From the NCBI GenBank assembly GCA_027005175.1, contig JALTMC010000682.1, positions 1 to 12,198 of the forward strand: a stretch of 12,198 nt of DNA. Direction: 5' to 3'. Shown here one piece after another: positions 4,915 to 12,198 of the stretch. The notes below the pieces were generated by a model, which had not been told where the DNA came from, ran no database searches, and worked only from the letters and a program-made list of their open reading frames with translations. Source of the DNA: Myxococcales bacterium. Lineage in GTDB: Bacteria; Myxococcota_C; UBA6777. Positions within the stretch are counted from its first letter, which is position 1, and each line of letters begins with the position of its first letter. The translations under genes were made by a program, and so were the position numbers.

Positions 4915-7277
4915 CGTTTTTGGACCTTGTCAAACAGGGTGTTCTCAGGCCAGGTGCCATCCTCTTGTCGTTGGCCAGCAGGCATACCCATTAAGATCTC
5001 CACACCTTCGGAGATGTGTTTGATGGGCCATACATGGAACTGACCGGCTTCTACGGCCTTGATGATGTCGTCTTTCAGCATCAGGTGGTCAACATTCTGG
5101 ATCGGTATGATCACACCTTGTTTTCCGGTGAGGCCACGCATTTGACAGATCTTAAACATGCCCTCAATTTTGGCGTTGACTTCCCCGATGGGTTGGAGCA
5201 AACCAAGTTGATTGACAGAGCCTGTCACCGCGATACCCTGGTAAATGGGTTGTTGTGACAGGCTAGAGAGGAGAGCGTAGAATTCGGCGCAAGAAGCGGA
5301 GTCGCCCTCGACTTCGCCGTAGAGTTGTTCAAAGGTGATGCTGGCATTGAATTGCAAGGGGTGTTCTTGGCCCCAGTAGCTACCGAGCAAGCCGATCAGG
5401 ATCATGGAGCCTTTGTCGTGAATCACACCCGAGAGTTTGGCTTCGCGGTCGATGTTGACAACGCCGCTTGTTCCAACATAGGTTCGCGCGGTGATCTTGT
5501 TGGGCAGACCAAAACTGAAGTCGTGAGAGATATAGACAAGCAAGGCGTTGATTTGGCCGATATAGTCGCCATCGGTGTCGATCAGGATCTCATTCTTGTC
5601 CACCAGTTCGATGATATTGCGCTCTGTGGTCTGATGACGGTATTCTCGAAAGGTTAGAGCTTTTTCAATGTCGCTTGCTGCGATCGATTCATGTTTCTCC
5701 TGACGCGCCCAGTAGTCGGCTTCACAGAGCAGGTCGATGCTGTAGCTGACAGACGTGGAGAGTCGGTGTTGGGATTCGATATCGCGTGAGCTTTGGTCCA
5801 CCATTCGGGTCATGGCTTCTATGCTCGGGGGCAGGAGCCCTTCCTCTCGACAGATGCGTTGGACAAACAAACAGTATTCCAGCTCATTTTGTTCGTTGCG
5901 AGGGATCCAGGCTTCGTACTCTGCTTTGACCTTGAAGATCCGGTCAAAATCTTCATCTTGGCTGATGAGTTGGTAGTAACTCTCGGCGCTGCCGATCAGG
6001 ATGATCTTGAGGTCGAGAGGGATCTCTATGGGTCGTATGGCTCCGTAGAGGCGGGGTTTTTCGGGGTCTGCGTGTGGATCTTGCATTCGAATCTCACGGT
6101 GACGCAGGGCTCGTTTAAAGGAACTCCAAACATCGGCAGAGCGCAGCAGGTCATTGGCCTGTATGATCAGGTAGCCTCCGTTGGTTCGGTGCATGGAGCC
6201 CGCTCGCAACAAAGTGTGATCGGTTGCCAGTCCAAGAGAGCTTTCTTGGTATTCGATATACCCAAACAGGTGCGGCATGGTGGGTTCTTTTTCAACCTCA
6301 ACAGGGGCACCATCTCCTTTGTGGGAGACGAGGATATTGACCTGAAATGGCAAGGGCAGGGGAGGTGGCTCCAGTGATGTGGAGTCTATGTTCTCTTCCT
6401 CTTCGGTGCCGAGCTGCAATAACTCCCGGTAATTCTCAATAATATACTCTTGCATCCCGTTGAAGTACTCGGTCAACGTAGAGTCTTCGCTCTCAAACTC
6501 TTTTTTCATCCCATTGATGGTGTTATCGACCATGCTTTGGATCGCCTCTCGCTCGATCTCTGCGAGACTCTCTTCCAGGCGTTGTTCTTGGATCTGGTGG
6601 GCTGCGATCAACGGAGCCGCTTCGTCCTGAAATGCGGTGACACGGGCTGATATCTCGTCTTGATCTTCCACAGAAAGCTCATCAAAGATCTCAGACTCAA
6701 TCGGCTCTCCATCATCGAGTGGGACAACCAGAAATTGTTCGTCTTCTTGTTCCATGCGCAAGTCGAAGTTCTCTGCAATCGCTGATATTTGTGCAAAGAA
6801 TTCACTTTTGGCTTGTTGCGCTTCTGTGGTGAGCGCGGTGCTGCGTTTGACGAACATTTCCTCGTTGAGGACTTGGTAAATCGAGCGAGCTAGCGCGGAG
6901 ATGCTTTGACGAAGCTGTTTCTCCAGCACGGCACCCTGTCCTTGGTCGAGTCGTACCGCGAGAGGACGGTAGTGGTCGTCAAAGTTATAGAGATAACATA
7001 CATCAGGAGGGCTCTGATCCTGGGCGGCCCGGTTGCGAATTAAACGCAGAGTTGTGCTTGTTTTTCCACTCCCCGGAGGGCCTGAAACAAAGATATTGTA
7101 TCCTTTGGCTCGGATGTCGAGGCCAAACAACAAGGATTCTATCGCACGATGTTGGCCCACAGGACCCTTCTTCTCTTTGGTTGAAGCCTGGTCCAGGAGT
7201 TTTTGTAGGGATTCTGCGTCACAACGACGCGTAAGTGCTGTTGGGGCCAGTCCATCTACTTTTCGGGGTTGCTGCAT
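4872..7277 (-). CDS. LonC/LonB-like ATP-dependent Ser-Lys protease
   Basis: The 801-residue protein has an unusual Lon-type architecture without the classical LonA N-terminal domain. It contains Walker A GPPGSGKT (residues 66-73). A long, acidic, coiled-coil-rich insert of roughly 120-300 follows. The AAA core continues with GGYLIIQANDLL (367-378, Walker B region) and FDRIFKVKAEYE, whose Arg near 446 is a likely arginine finger. The C-terminal Lon protease domain has the catalytic Ser in EGDSAS (Ser660) and Lys in VNAKIEG (Lys703), so it should be active. Such enzymes (AAA_32 plus Lon_C) are usually soluble. The ATG at 7277 is preceded by GGAGAG at 7283-7288. The start lies 22 bp inside the trmH gene, so the two are translationally coupled. 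Its 3' end is embedded in tandem repeats. The role in this cell and its substrates cannot be read from the sequence. Confidence 0.93.
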   Translation of the reverse strand: MQQPRKVDGLAPTALTRRCDAESLQKLLDQASTKEKKGPVGQHRAIESLLFGLDIRAKGYNIFVSGPPGSGKTSTTLRLIRNRAAQDQSPPDVCYLYNFDDHYRPLAVRLDQGQGAVLEKQLRQSISALARSIYQVLNEEMFVKRSTALTTEAQQAKSEFFAQISAIAENFDLRMEQEDEQFLVVPLDDGEPIESEIFDELSVEDQDEISARVTAFQDEAAPLIAAHQIQEQRLEESLAEIEREAIQSMVDNTINGMKKEFESEDSTLTEYFNGMQEYIIENYRELLQLGTEEEENIDSTSLEPPPLPLPFQVNILVSHKGDGAPVEVEKEPTMPHLFGYIEYQESSLGLATDHTLLRAGSMHRTNGGYLIIQANDLLRSADVWSSFKRALRHREIRMQDPHADPEKPRLYGAIRPIEIPLDLKIILIGSAESYYQLISQDEDFDRIFKVKAEYEAWIPRNEQNELEYCLFVQRICREEGLLPPSIEAMTRMVDQSSRDIESQHRLSTSVSYSIDLLCEADYWARQEKHESIAASDIEKALTFREYRHQTTERNIIELVDKNEILIDTDGDYIGQINALLVYISHDFSFGLPNKITARTYVGTSGVVNIDREAKLSGVIHDKGSMILIGLLGSYWGQEHPLQFNASITFEQLYGEVEGDSASCAEFYALLSSLSQQPIYQGIAVTGSVNQLGLLQPIGEVNAKIEGMFKICQMRGLTGKQGVIIPIQNVDHLMLKDDIIKAVEAGQFHVWPIKHISEGVEILMGMPAGQRQEDGTWPENTLFDKVQKRLSSLQQRYQQHTS

Positions 7278-7936
7278 GATTCTCTCCGTTGGAGTTCGCG
7301 AAGGACACGGCGAGAAATCGACCGTGCTTTATAAGATTTCAAGAGTGTTTCTTTTTCTTCAGGGGTGAGGTCTCCCAGATGACCCTGTTGCTTCAGACGT
7401 TGGCGAGAGGCTTCGTACAACGTGATGGCGGCTGCAACAGAGACATTAAAGCTCTGGGAGAATCCAAACATGGGTATGACAAAGGAGCCATCACAAGCGG
7501 CCCGAGTTTCTGGGAGGATGCCTTCCATTTCATTGCCAAACAAGAGCGCGATCTTTCCGGTTAGATCGACCTCTGGCAAAGGCTTTGCTTCTGGGTCTAG
7601 ATGACTGGCCCAGACCTGATAGCCCTGTTGCTTCAGATGCTGAACCGCCTCCAAAGTGCTTGTGTATCGATGCATATTGAGCCATTTGTGCACGCCCTGG
7701 GTCTGGCCTTTTGTGGGCTTAAACCTTTTTTTAGGGCGTTCGACCAAGTGAACATCCAGGATCCCAAATGCATCGCAGGTGCGGAGGATCGCGCTCTGGT
7801 TATGACCTTTCTCAACCATCTCCAAGATCACTGTAAGCTGCTGAGTTCGGTGTTCGACGACTTCTCGCAAACGTTCAAGTCGTGCTGGCTGCACCAACAC
7901 TGCTAACTCTTCCTGGTTGACATCAAATTCTGGCAC
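7256..7936 (-). CDS. trmH: tRNA (guanosine-2'-O)-methyltransferase TrmH (SpoU family)
   Basis: This 226-residue SPOUT enzyme should methylate the 2'-OH of a D-loop guanosine (G18) in tRNA using S-adenosylmethionine. The three SpoU motifs are in order: HNQSAILRT with Asn46 and the catalytic Arg52; LLFGNEMEGI (132-140); and IPMFGFSQSFNVSVAAAI (154-171), which forms the trefoil-knot cofactor site. Length and a C-terminal basic helix (KSYKARSISRRVLRELQRR) match TrmH rather than the longer TrmB/RlmB branches. The start is GTG (7934-7936) with GGAGGG at 7945-7950, 8 nt upstream. It overlaps the protease start downstream by 22 bp, so it is the first gene of a two-gene operon. Confidence 0.93.
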   Translation of the reverse strand: MPEFDVNQEELAVLVQPARLERLREVVEHRTQQLTVILEMVEKGHNQSAILRTCDAFGILDVHLVERPKKRFKPTKGQTQGVHKWLNMHRYTSTLEAVQHLKQQGYQVWASHLDPEAKPLPEVDLTGKIALLFGNEMEGILPETRAACDGSFVIPMFGFSQSFNVSVAAAITLYEASRQRLKQQGHLGDLTPEEKETLLKSYKARSISRRVLRELQRRESCSNPEK

Positions 7937-8331
7937 TCTCTATACCCTCCGGAGATTGGAATAGGGCATAGGGGAAAGATGCGCCTCTGTCAAGGTCTTC
8001 AGCCTGCGCTTGTCGCCATCATGGATGATAGGTCGGATTCGATGTGGAAGTAGAAACTCCTGTTGCCGACGTCCTCATTCGCACCAAGCGTGCCCATTCC
8101 GGGGCTTCGTCCGAAAAAAAACTCGTATGTTGTGGGCGTGGAGACGCCCTCCCGATCGCGGACCCGGCAGAATCGACAGGACGAGGTCCAGATGGGGTGG
8201 GGGTGGTTGACGTCGTTTGTTGCGGACTTGAGTGGGTGGTCTTAGAGCGTGGGCCAGGGCTCTTTGGTGGGGTGGAGACCGTTTACAAACTCTTTTGTCG
8301 TGCGACCTCGATGTTACGCCGCGAGTTGGAG
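7937..8331. other. Gene-free stretch between trmH and the Cys-rich lipoprotein gene
   Basis: No reading frame here looks protein-like. The + frame open from 8044 to 8463 has the composition of a shadow of the Cys-rich gene. Visible elements are the trmH ribosome binding site (7945-7950), an 8-A run at 8114-8121, and a perfect 6-bp hairpin GGGCGT-GGAG-ACGCCC at 8134-8149. On the - strand the hairpin is followed, after about 12 nt, by a T8 run, so a weak terminator for the lipoprotein gene upstream is possible; the gap is longer than usual. I see no promoter clear enough to call for trmH. Confidence 0.5.
8114..8149 (-). terminator. Possible terminator of the Cys-rich lipoprotein gene
   Basis: On the - strand GGGCGT pairs with ACGCCC around a 4-nt loop (8134-8149), followed 12 nt later by TTTTTTTT (8114-8121). 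The stem and the T-run are clear, but the spacing is long for an intrinsic terminator. Confidence 0.3.
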
Positions 8332-9570
8332 CTATTTGGCGGGATGGAGACAGATCTGGTCGTTGCCCGTTTGGAATTTACCACAGGAGGTTGCAGGGGC
8401 GTTGCTCTTGCAGTCGTCAGCTTTGGCGCATTTTTTGAGGCAGAGGTTCTGAGTGCTGCTTGAGCTGACGCAGGACAGGCCGGAGGGGCAGTCTTTTTTA
8501 CGTGGGTCCGTGCAGTCGCGGTAGCAGAAGCCATCGGTGGCTGTGCCGAGGGTGAGACAGAAGTGACCTCCCTCACAACGCTTGGCCTCCGGGGCACCCG
8601 CTTTGGAGCTACAGGCTTCGTTGATCTTGGCTGTACCTACACTGCCAAGTGTACAAAACGTACTGCAGTATTTCGGCCAAGTACACTCGCTGTTTTTGGA
8701 GCATTTTTTCTGGCAAATCTTCTTGGTAGCATTGAGCTTTTCGGGGGCACACAGGTGTCCTTCAACGCAGGAGATCTGCTTGCCATTGACGTCTCCACAA
8801 GGTTGTCCTGCACCTGCGCGGTTGCCTTTGGGGACGCAGTATTTGGCGGCTCCTTTGGTGGCGCATTCAAAGTCTGTGGGGCACTCGGCTGATGCGGTAC
8901 AGGTGCGTAGGCAGACTCCGGATGCGGCTCCTTCCAGAACACACTTGAGACCGGGCCAGCAGGGTTTGACTTCTTGGCCCCCCTGGATCTCGCAAGTTCC
9001 ACCCTTGGGTACACAGTGTGTTCCTGTGCAGAGTTGGCCACTCGCACACGCCGAATCCTTAGAGCATGGTTTCCAGCACTTTCCCTCGTCGAGCTTTGCG
9101 TTGCGTTTGAGACAATCAAGGCCGCTTGCACAGAGGATGCTGGAGCTGCAATCTTCGGACTCTCCCTTACCTGCTGGGGCCTCTACCACAATCTCACCAG
9201 CATCACCGCTACCGCCTTTTTGGCAGAGGCCTGTGGATGTGTCACAGGTCTCACCCTGGCGAGTCTTGCAGTCAAAATTTGTGGTACATTTGACTTTGCA
9301 GACGTTCTTGACACAGAGCAGTGGCTTCGAGGGCTTCTCTGCATTTTCAGCCATGCAAGTTAAGCCGTTTGCGACATTACAGGCTTCCCCTTCAAGAGCC
9401 TTACTTCTACATTTTGTTTCGACGCAGATCTGGTTGTCACCATTGGTGCAGTCAAGGTTGGAGGAACATTCAGGCTCCTCCTTCTTGCTACAACCCACCC
9501 AGGTGCTCGCGAATAGAAAACCAAAGGAAAGACAAACTACCCAAAACATATAGTGAATTCTTGTACTCAT
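8332..9570 (-). CDS. Cysteine-rich secreted lipoprotein, function unknown
   Basis: The 412-residue protein begins with a signal peptide (MSTRIHYMFWVVCLSFGFLFA) ending in WVGC, so Cys27 is the likely lipidated residue; Ser at +2 favours the outer membrane. The mature part is a string of Cys-rich units of about 35-45 residues with recurring C-x(4-5)-DC, C-x-x-G-x-x-C and C-x-x-x-C patterns (SSNLDC, TTNFDC, SKDSAC, TASAEC, SKNSEC, KADDC). This resembles the Dickkopf/EGF-like disulfide modules common in myxobacterial and bradymonad surface proteins. I chose the ATG at 9568-9570 because GGAGGA at 9576-9581 sits just upstream; the longer GTG start at 9588 would place that site inside the gene. The gene is divergent from the HEAT lipoprotein gene. 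I do not recognise a specific function. Confidence 0.85.
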   Translation of the reverse strand: MSTRIHYMFWVVCLSFGFLFASTWVGCSKKEEPECSSNLDCTNGDNQICVETKCRSKALEGEACNVANGLTCMAENAEKPSKPLLCVKNVCKVKCTTNFDCKTRQGETCDTSTGLCQKGGSGDAGEIVVEAPAGKGESEDCSSSILCASGLDCLKRNAKLDEGKCWKPCSKDSACASGQLCTGTHCVPKGGTCEIQGGQEVKPCWPGLKCVLEGAASGVCLRTCTASAECPTDFECATKGAAKYCVPKGNRAGAGQPCGDVNGKQISCVEGHLCAPEKLNATKKICQKKCSKNSECTWPKYCSTFCTLGSVGTAKINEACSSKAGAPEAKRCEGGHFCLTLGTATDGFCYRDCTDPRKKDCPSGLSCVSSSSTQNLCLKKCAKADDCKSNAPATSCGKFQTGNDQICLHPAK

Positions 9571-9730
9571 GATATTCCTCCAATACACTTAAACTACCAA
9601 AATGGCTCTGCAATATTTCACAGAATACAACAAAGCGCAAGAGATAGGAAAAACATGATACTATGTGAGCCAACATACAAGAGTGGCTTTCGTTCAGATT
9701 TGGGACGAGAAACGTAGGATAGGAAGAAAG
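9571..9730. promoter_or_regulatory. Divergent promoter region between the two lipoprotein genes
   Basis: The two genes point away from each other across about 160 bp. On the - strand TTGCGC (9628-9633) is followed 17 bp later by AATATT (9605-9610), a possible promoter for the Cys-rich gene. For the + gene only weak candidates are visible. Ribosome binding sites GGAGGA (- strand, 9576-9581) and AGGA (+ strand, 9721-9724) fix the two starts. Confidence 0.3.
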
Positions 9731-11221
9731 ATGCAGATATGGCATAGAGGCCGACTTACTTTTCGCAGGCGACGCCTGTTCTGGTTCCTCTGTTTTGTGT
9801 TGGGTAGTGCTGGCTTGTTCGGTTGTCCAAAGAATGAGCCTGTTCAGACTCGTCGTGACAACATCTGGGATGTTTTGCGGCAGGCACGTTCCTCACAAGC
9901 TTCAAAGCGCAAAGAGGCGGTGGCAGCTTTGGGACGCCTGGGTTCGGTCAAGTCTGTACAGTCGCTACCTGTGTTGCGGAAAGCACTCAAAGACCCTGAT
10001 GCAGGGGTCCGAAGAGAGGCTGTAAGCTCGCTTCGGAAGCTTGGCTCAAAGGCCACCCCAACCCTGATCGAAGCTGCGACTTCTCGCGATAAGGTTGTGC
10101 GCCTTGAGGCGCGTCGTGCTCTCTCGTTGTCTAGCGACCAGGTGGCGATCTTGCAGCGGGCTCTGGAGCATCCTTTTTGGCGGGTGCGCCAAAGTGCCGC
10201 GATACTCTTGGGAGAGATGAAGAAGGAATCGGTTTTGGCCGTGCTGGAACTCGCCAAAACCTTGCGGGACAAAGAGGCTGATGTTCGTATCGCCGCAGCC
10301 AAAGCTCTGCGTTTGATCGGTCCTCCCGAGGCGGCTCAACCCTCGGTTGTCAAAGCTTTGGGGAAAGCTCTTCTCTCCAACAGGTCTTGGTGGCGGGTGC
10401 GTATCGCGATGGCTCACACTCTCGCGACCTTCCAAGCCAAGGGAGCGTTGGCTGGACCCGCTTTGATCTCCCTGCTGGACGACAAAGACAAGAAGGTTCA
10501 GAAGGCAGGCGCAAAGGCTTTAGAGGCTATCGGAGTTGCTGCTCTCCCTGCATTGCAAACAGCACTCAGTGGCTCTACGTGGCAAGCCAAGATCTGGATC
10601 ACTCGTATCTTTCAAAGCATGGGACCCAAAGCCAAACCTGCCATTCCCGCGATGGTAGATGCACTGGGTGACAATGATTTGGATGTGCGAAAAGCCGCTC
10701 TGCTCGCACTGCAAAGCCTCGGGAAATCTGCTGTCTCTGCCATGCCTAAACTGCTTGGGATGATTAAAGCAACAGACACTCCTCGCGCCTTGTGGGAGGG
10801 CTCTTTGCAATGCATCTTTTCCATAGGTACACAGGGCAATTTGGGCTTGCTGTCTCTGCTCGAATCCAACGACTGGACTCTTCGACGACGGATCATGGAG
10901 AATATCGGTAGACTTGGTGCAAAGGTTGGTCCTCAGGCCGTTCCTTTTCTGACCCAAGCCCTCTCCCACAAGCAAAAAGAAGTTCGCTGGACATCTGCCA
11001 TGGTTCTCAGCAAACTTGGACCTCGCTCCGCTACGGCTGTCACCTCTCTTGCTCAAGCTTTGAACGACAAAGACCCAATTACCCGAAAATGGGCGGCCCG
11101 CGCTCTGGCTGCCATTGGAAAGCCCGCACGATCTGCGATCCCCGCTCTTCTCCAACGCAAAAAAGACCCCAACCCCGACGTCAGAAATGCCGTTGCCCAA
11201 GCGATCCAAACTTTAAAGTAA
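9731..11221 (+). CDS. HEAT-repeat (PBS lyase-like) lipoprotein
   Basis: The 496-residue protein starts with a positively charged segment (RRRR at 12-15) and a hydrophobic stretch ending in the lipobox LFGC (Cys32), so it should be exported and lipidated. The rest, from about residue 40, is a continuous alpha-solenoid of HEAT repeats with the pattern L-x-D-x-D-x-x-V-R-x-x-A-x-x-A-L-x-x-L/I-G (for example KDPDAGVRREAVSSLRKLGS, GDNDLDVRKAALLALQSLGK, DKDPITRKWAARALAAIGK). Such solenoids bind proteins and have no catalytic residues. The ATG at 9731 is preferred over the GTG at 9665 because AGGAAG lies 6 nt upstream and it gives a normal signal peptide. No terminator is evident after the stop. It may act with the divergent Cys-rich lipoprotein on the cell surface; that is inference from position only. 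Confidence 0.88.
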   Translation: MQIWHRGRLTFRRRRLFWFLCFVLGSAGLFGCPKNEPVQTRRDNIWDVLRQARSSQASKRKEAVAALGRLGSVKSVQSLPVLRKALKDPDAGVRREAVSSLRKLGSKATPTLIEAATSRDKVVRLEARRALSLSSDQVAILQRALEHPFWRVRQSAAILLGEMKKESVLAVLELAKTLRDKEADVRIAAAKALRLIGPPEAAQPSVVKALGKALLSNRSWWRVRIAMAHTLATFQAKGALAGPALISLLDDKDKKVQKAGAKALEAIGVAALPALQTALSGSTWQAKIWITRIFQSMGPKAKPAIPAMVDALGDNDLDVRKAALLALQSLGKSAVSAMPKLLGMIKATDTPRALWEGSLQCIFSIGTQGNLGLLSLLESNDWTLRRRIMENIGRLGAKVGPQAVPFLTQALSHKQKEVRWTSAMVLSKLGPRSATAVTSLAQALNDKDPITRKWAARALAAIGKPARSAIPALLQRKKDPNPDVRNAVAQAIQTLK

Positions 11222-11291
11222 ATAAAACAATATTCTGCGAGAGCCTGACAGTGCTCGAGTGGATAGGAATGGGACCAAGCAAATTGGACAA

Positions 11292-11381
11292 GTGCGTTTG
11301 TTGAAAAACTCGGATGTTCTCGCAGATGTGACCCGAGGTGTTCAAGTTCGTAAGTCGCTGCTCCTCTATGCTATGGCCTGA
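11292..11381 (+). pseudogene. Truncated copy of the gene that starts at 12126
   Basis: GTG at 11292 opens a 29-codon frame (MRLLKNSDVLADVTRGVQVR, then KSLLLYAMA) closed by TGA 11379-11381. It aligns codon by codon with the N-terminus of the frame starting at 12126: KNSDVLADV matches KKTNVIADA, GVQVRKSLLL matches NVQVIKSLFL. The upstream DNA is also similar (ATAGGAATGG in both). The ATG of the second copy corresponds to CGT here, so the start is degraded or shifted to GTG. I do not recognise the family. The short length and the intact second copy argue for a decayed paralog. Confidence 0.45.
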
Positions 11382-11422
11382 ATATGAAATTCCGTCTCTG
11401 TAGAAAAAATCAAATATTTTTC

Positions 11423-11450
11423 TTGACAGTCTTTTGGTGGTGATTAGTTT
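11423..11450 (+). promoter_or_regulatory. Probable hsp20 promoter
   Basis: A perfect TTGACA -35 box (11423-11428) follows an A/T-rich inverted repeat. At 16 bp downstream lies TAGTTT (11445-11450), a modest -10 match. It looks like a housekeeping-sigma promoter; a sigma-32 -10 (CCCCAT) is not present. The predicted leader is about 110 nt. Confidence 0.5.
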
Positions 11451-11564
11451 GTGAGGGCAATGAAACGGGCCTGGCTTTTGTTAGGCAAGTCCATAGGATA
11501 TATGACTTTTGTTGCAAGGGGCGCGTGGCGTTTTTTGCAAAACAGAGAGCCGTGGAGGTTTATT

Positions 11565-12041
11565 ATGCTTACAAGATGGAACCGATTAAGTACCCCAAGT
11601 TTTAACCGAACACCCTTTTCTTTGTTTGGAGAGTTGCAGCAAAATCTAGGTAGGATGTTGGAGGACTGGGATCGTGATATGTCCTTGTTCCAGGGGGGAG
11701 CCCAGGGGCGAGGCTGGGGTGGTCTCAATGTTGACCTCTTTGACCAAGGTGAGAACTTTTTGTTTCGAGTTGAGGTTCCAGGGTTTTCTGAAAGCGATAT
11801 CAAATTGTCTGTGAACGCTGAGTTCCTCAGCATTTCAGGTGAACGCAAGCTCGAAGTTCCCGAAGGTCACACACAGCATAGAAGAGAGCGTTCTTCTTAT
11901 AAGTTCTCTCGTAGCTTCGCATTTCCTACAAAAGTTGATGTTGAAAAAGTTTCGGCTCAACTCAAAGATGGTATCTTGCAGATCGAAGTTGCCAAAGCAC
12001 CGGAAATACAACCTCGTCAAATCGAAGTTAAAATAGCTTAA
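11565..12041 (+). CDS. Small heat-shock protein, Hsp20/alpha-crystallin family
   Basis: The 158-residue protein has a short, aromatic-rich N-terminal arm (1-50) and an alpha-crystallin domain from about 54 to 145. The domain contains LFRVEVPGF (66-74), the FAFPTKVD strand (118-125) and the family hallmark A-x-L-K-D-G-I-L at 131-138. It ends with an I-E-V-K-I tail like the I-x-I/V motif that docks neighbouring subunits. Such proteins hold unfolding client proteins as ATP-independent chaperone oligomers in the cytoplasm. The ATG at 11565 is chosen because GGAGG at 11554-11558 sits 6 nt upstream; the frame stays open to 11451, but that extension lacks a good site and is not typical of the family. 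It is flanked by two related gene starts. Confidence 0.95.
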   Translation: MLTRWNRLSTPSFNRTPFSLFGELQQNLGRMLEDWDRDMSLFQGGAQGRGWGGLNVDLFDQGENFLFRVEVPGFSESDIKLSVNAEFLSISGERKLEVPEGHTQHRRERSSYKFSRSFAFPTKVDVEKVSAQLKDGILQIEVAKAPEIQPRQIEVKIA

Positions 12042-12047
12042 AGTATG

Positions 12048-12086
12048 CGGGCAGCCTGTGAGCTGGTTTGGGTGACAGACTGCCCG
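12048..12086. terminator. Strong hairpin after hsp20 (no T-run)
   Basis: CGGGCAG (12048-12054) pairs with CTGCCCG (12080-12086). After one mismatch, CTGT (12056-12059) pairs with ACAG (12075-12078), leaving a 15-nt loop. The stem starts 7 nt after the hsp20 stop codon. No T-run follows on either strand, so it may protect the mRNA 3' end or act as a Rho-linked or attenuating structure rather than a standard terminator. Confidence 0.55.
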
Positions 12087-12125
12087 GTACTGCATAGGAA
12101 TGGCGACCCAATAAGTTGAACCGAC

Positions 12126-12198
12126 ATGTTTGGGAAAAAGACGAATGTGATCGCGGATGCGATTTTAAATGTTCAAGTTATTAAATCGCTGTTCCTAC
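12126..12198 (+). CDS. 5' end of an unrecognised gene running off the window
   Basis: ATG at 12126 opens a frame that is still open at the last base (24 codons: MFGKKTNVIADAI, then LNVQVIKSLFL). It lacks a strong ribosome binding site. The support for coding is its codon-level similarity to the frame at 11292-11381, where many differences fall at third positions or are conservative. The last visible residues are hydrophobic. The family cannot be named from this piece. Confidence 0.45.
   Translation, partial: MFGKKTNVIADAILNVQVIKSLFL

Larger units (their letters stand above)
11222..11564. other. Intergenic stretch with a broken gene copy and the hsp20 promoter
   Basis: The stretch contains the truncated gene start described at 11292-11381. 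An AT-rich inverted repeat follows (GAAAAA at 11403-11408 against TTTTTC at 11417-11422), which ends exactly at the -35 box of the hsp20 promoter and could act as an UP-like element or as a terminator for what precedes it. The rest is the hsp20 leader. No CIRCE element (GAGTGCTAA/TTAGCACTC) is present. I see no obvious base pairing to the GGAGG at 11554-11558 that would suggest an RNA thermometer. Confidence 0.6.

Noticed and set aside
5793-6377. 194-codon + strand open frame
   Set aside because: It lies wholly inside the Lon-like gene on the other strand and shows no protein-like pattern; it is a codon-bias shadow.
8044-8463. 139-codon + strand open frame
   Set aside because: Half lies opposite the Cys-rich gene; the rest is low-complexity Gly/Val/Arg-rich, with no ribosome binding site or recognisable motif.
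8582-9553. 323-codon + strand open frame
   Set aside because: It is the antisense of the Cys-rich lipoprotein gene and contains no family features; the - strand protein has a signal peptide and regular Cys spacing.
10520-11209. 229-codon - strand open frame
   Set aside because: It is antisense to the HEAT-repeat gene, whose repeats are regular and clearly coding.
11451-11564. N-terminal extension of the small heat-shock protein
   Set aside because: The frame is open, but the strong GGAGG site at 11554-11558 serves the ATG at 11565, and the extension is not typical of the family.

Overview
The window looks like a chromosomal segment of a Gram-negative bacterium. Myxococcota, Bradymonadota or another deltaproteobacterial lineage fits best. 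The reasons are two lipobox-bearing lipoproteins (one very cysteine-rich, one built of HEAT repeats), a LonC/LonB-like AAA-protease, and moderate GC. The lineage is an inference from protein style only; no taxonomic marker gene is present.

Layout. (1) Positions 1-141 hold the tail of a helical, TPR-like protein on the + strand, followed by a 5'-only fragment of an endonuclease/exonuclease/phosphatase (EEP) family gene at 498-710. (2) Positions 821-3621, on the - strand, are an eroded defence island. In transcription order it has: a gamma-class (Eco57I-like) adenine DNA methyltransferase fused to the N-terminal domain of a BsuBI/PstI-type restriction enzyme; the last 25 residues of that restriction enzyme, out of frame because the catalytic core is gone; an ABC/AAA-type ATPase fragment with Walker B and the H-loop but no Walker A; and the C-terminal third of the protein that probably partnered the ATPase. 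Each of these joints looks like an internal deletion. The methyltransferase reading frame is long and intact but lacks a clear start. (3) Positions 3757-4240 hold no convincing gene. They contain a 32-bp direct repeat, present twice, with an internal hairpin (CRISPR-like or operator-like). (4) A tRNA-Leu(GAG) gene with promoter and terminator lies at 4237-4480 on the - strand.

(5) Positions 4547-4914 are nested tandem repeats (2 x 127 bp, then about 2.4 x 47 bp) that run into, and duplicate, the 3' end of the Lon-like protease gene. (6) trmH (7256-7936) and the Lon-like protease (4872-7277) form an overlapping - strand operon, so a tRNA ribose methyltransferase is translationally coupled to an ATP-dependent protease. 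(7) A 380-bp gene-free stretch follows. Then come two divergent lipoprotein genes: a Cys-rich one (8332-9570, - strand) and a HEAT-repeat one (9731-11221, + strand). (8) A small heat-shock protein gene (11565-12041, + strand) has a TTGACA promoter. It lies between two diverged copies of the same gene start: a truncated one at 11292-11381 and an open one at 12126 that runs off the window.

The most notable biology is the defence island, because the methyltransferase part persists while the restriction and ATPase parts have been deleted piecemeal. The paralogous gene starts around hsp20 and the self-duplicating 3' end of the protease gene are secondary points of interest.
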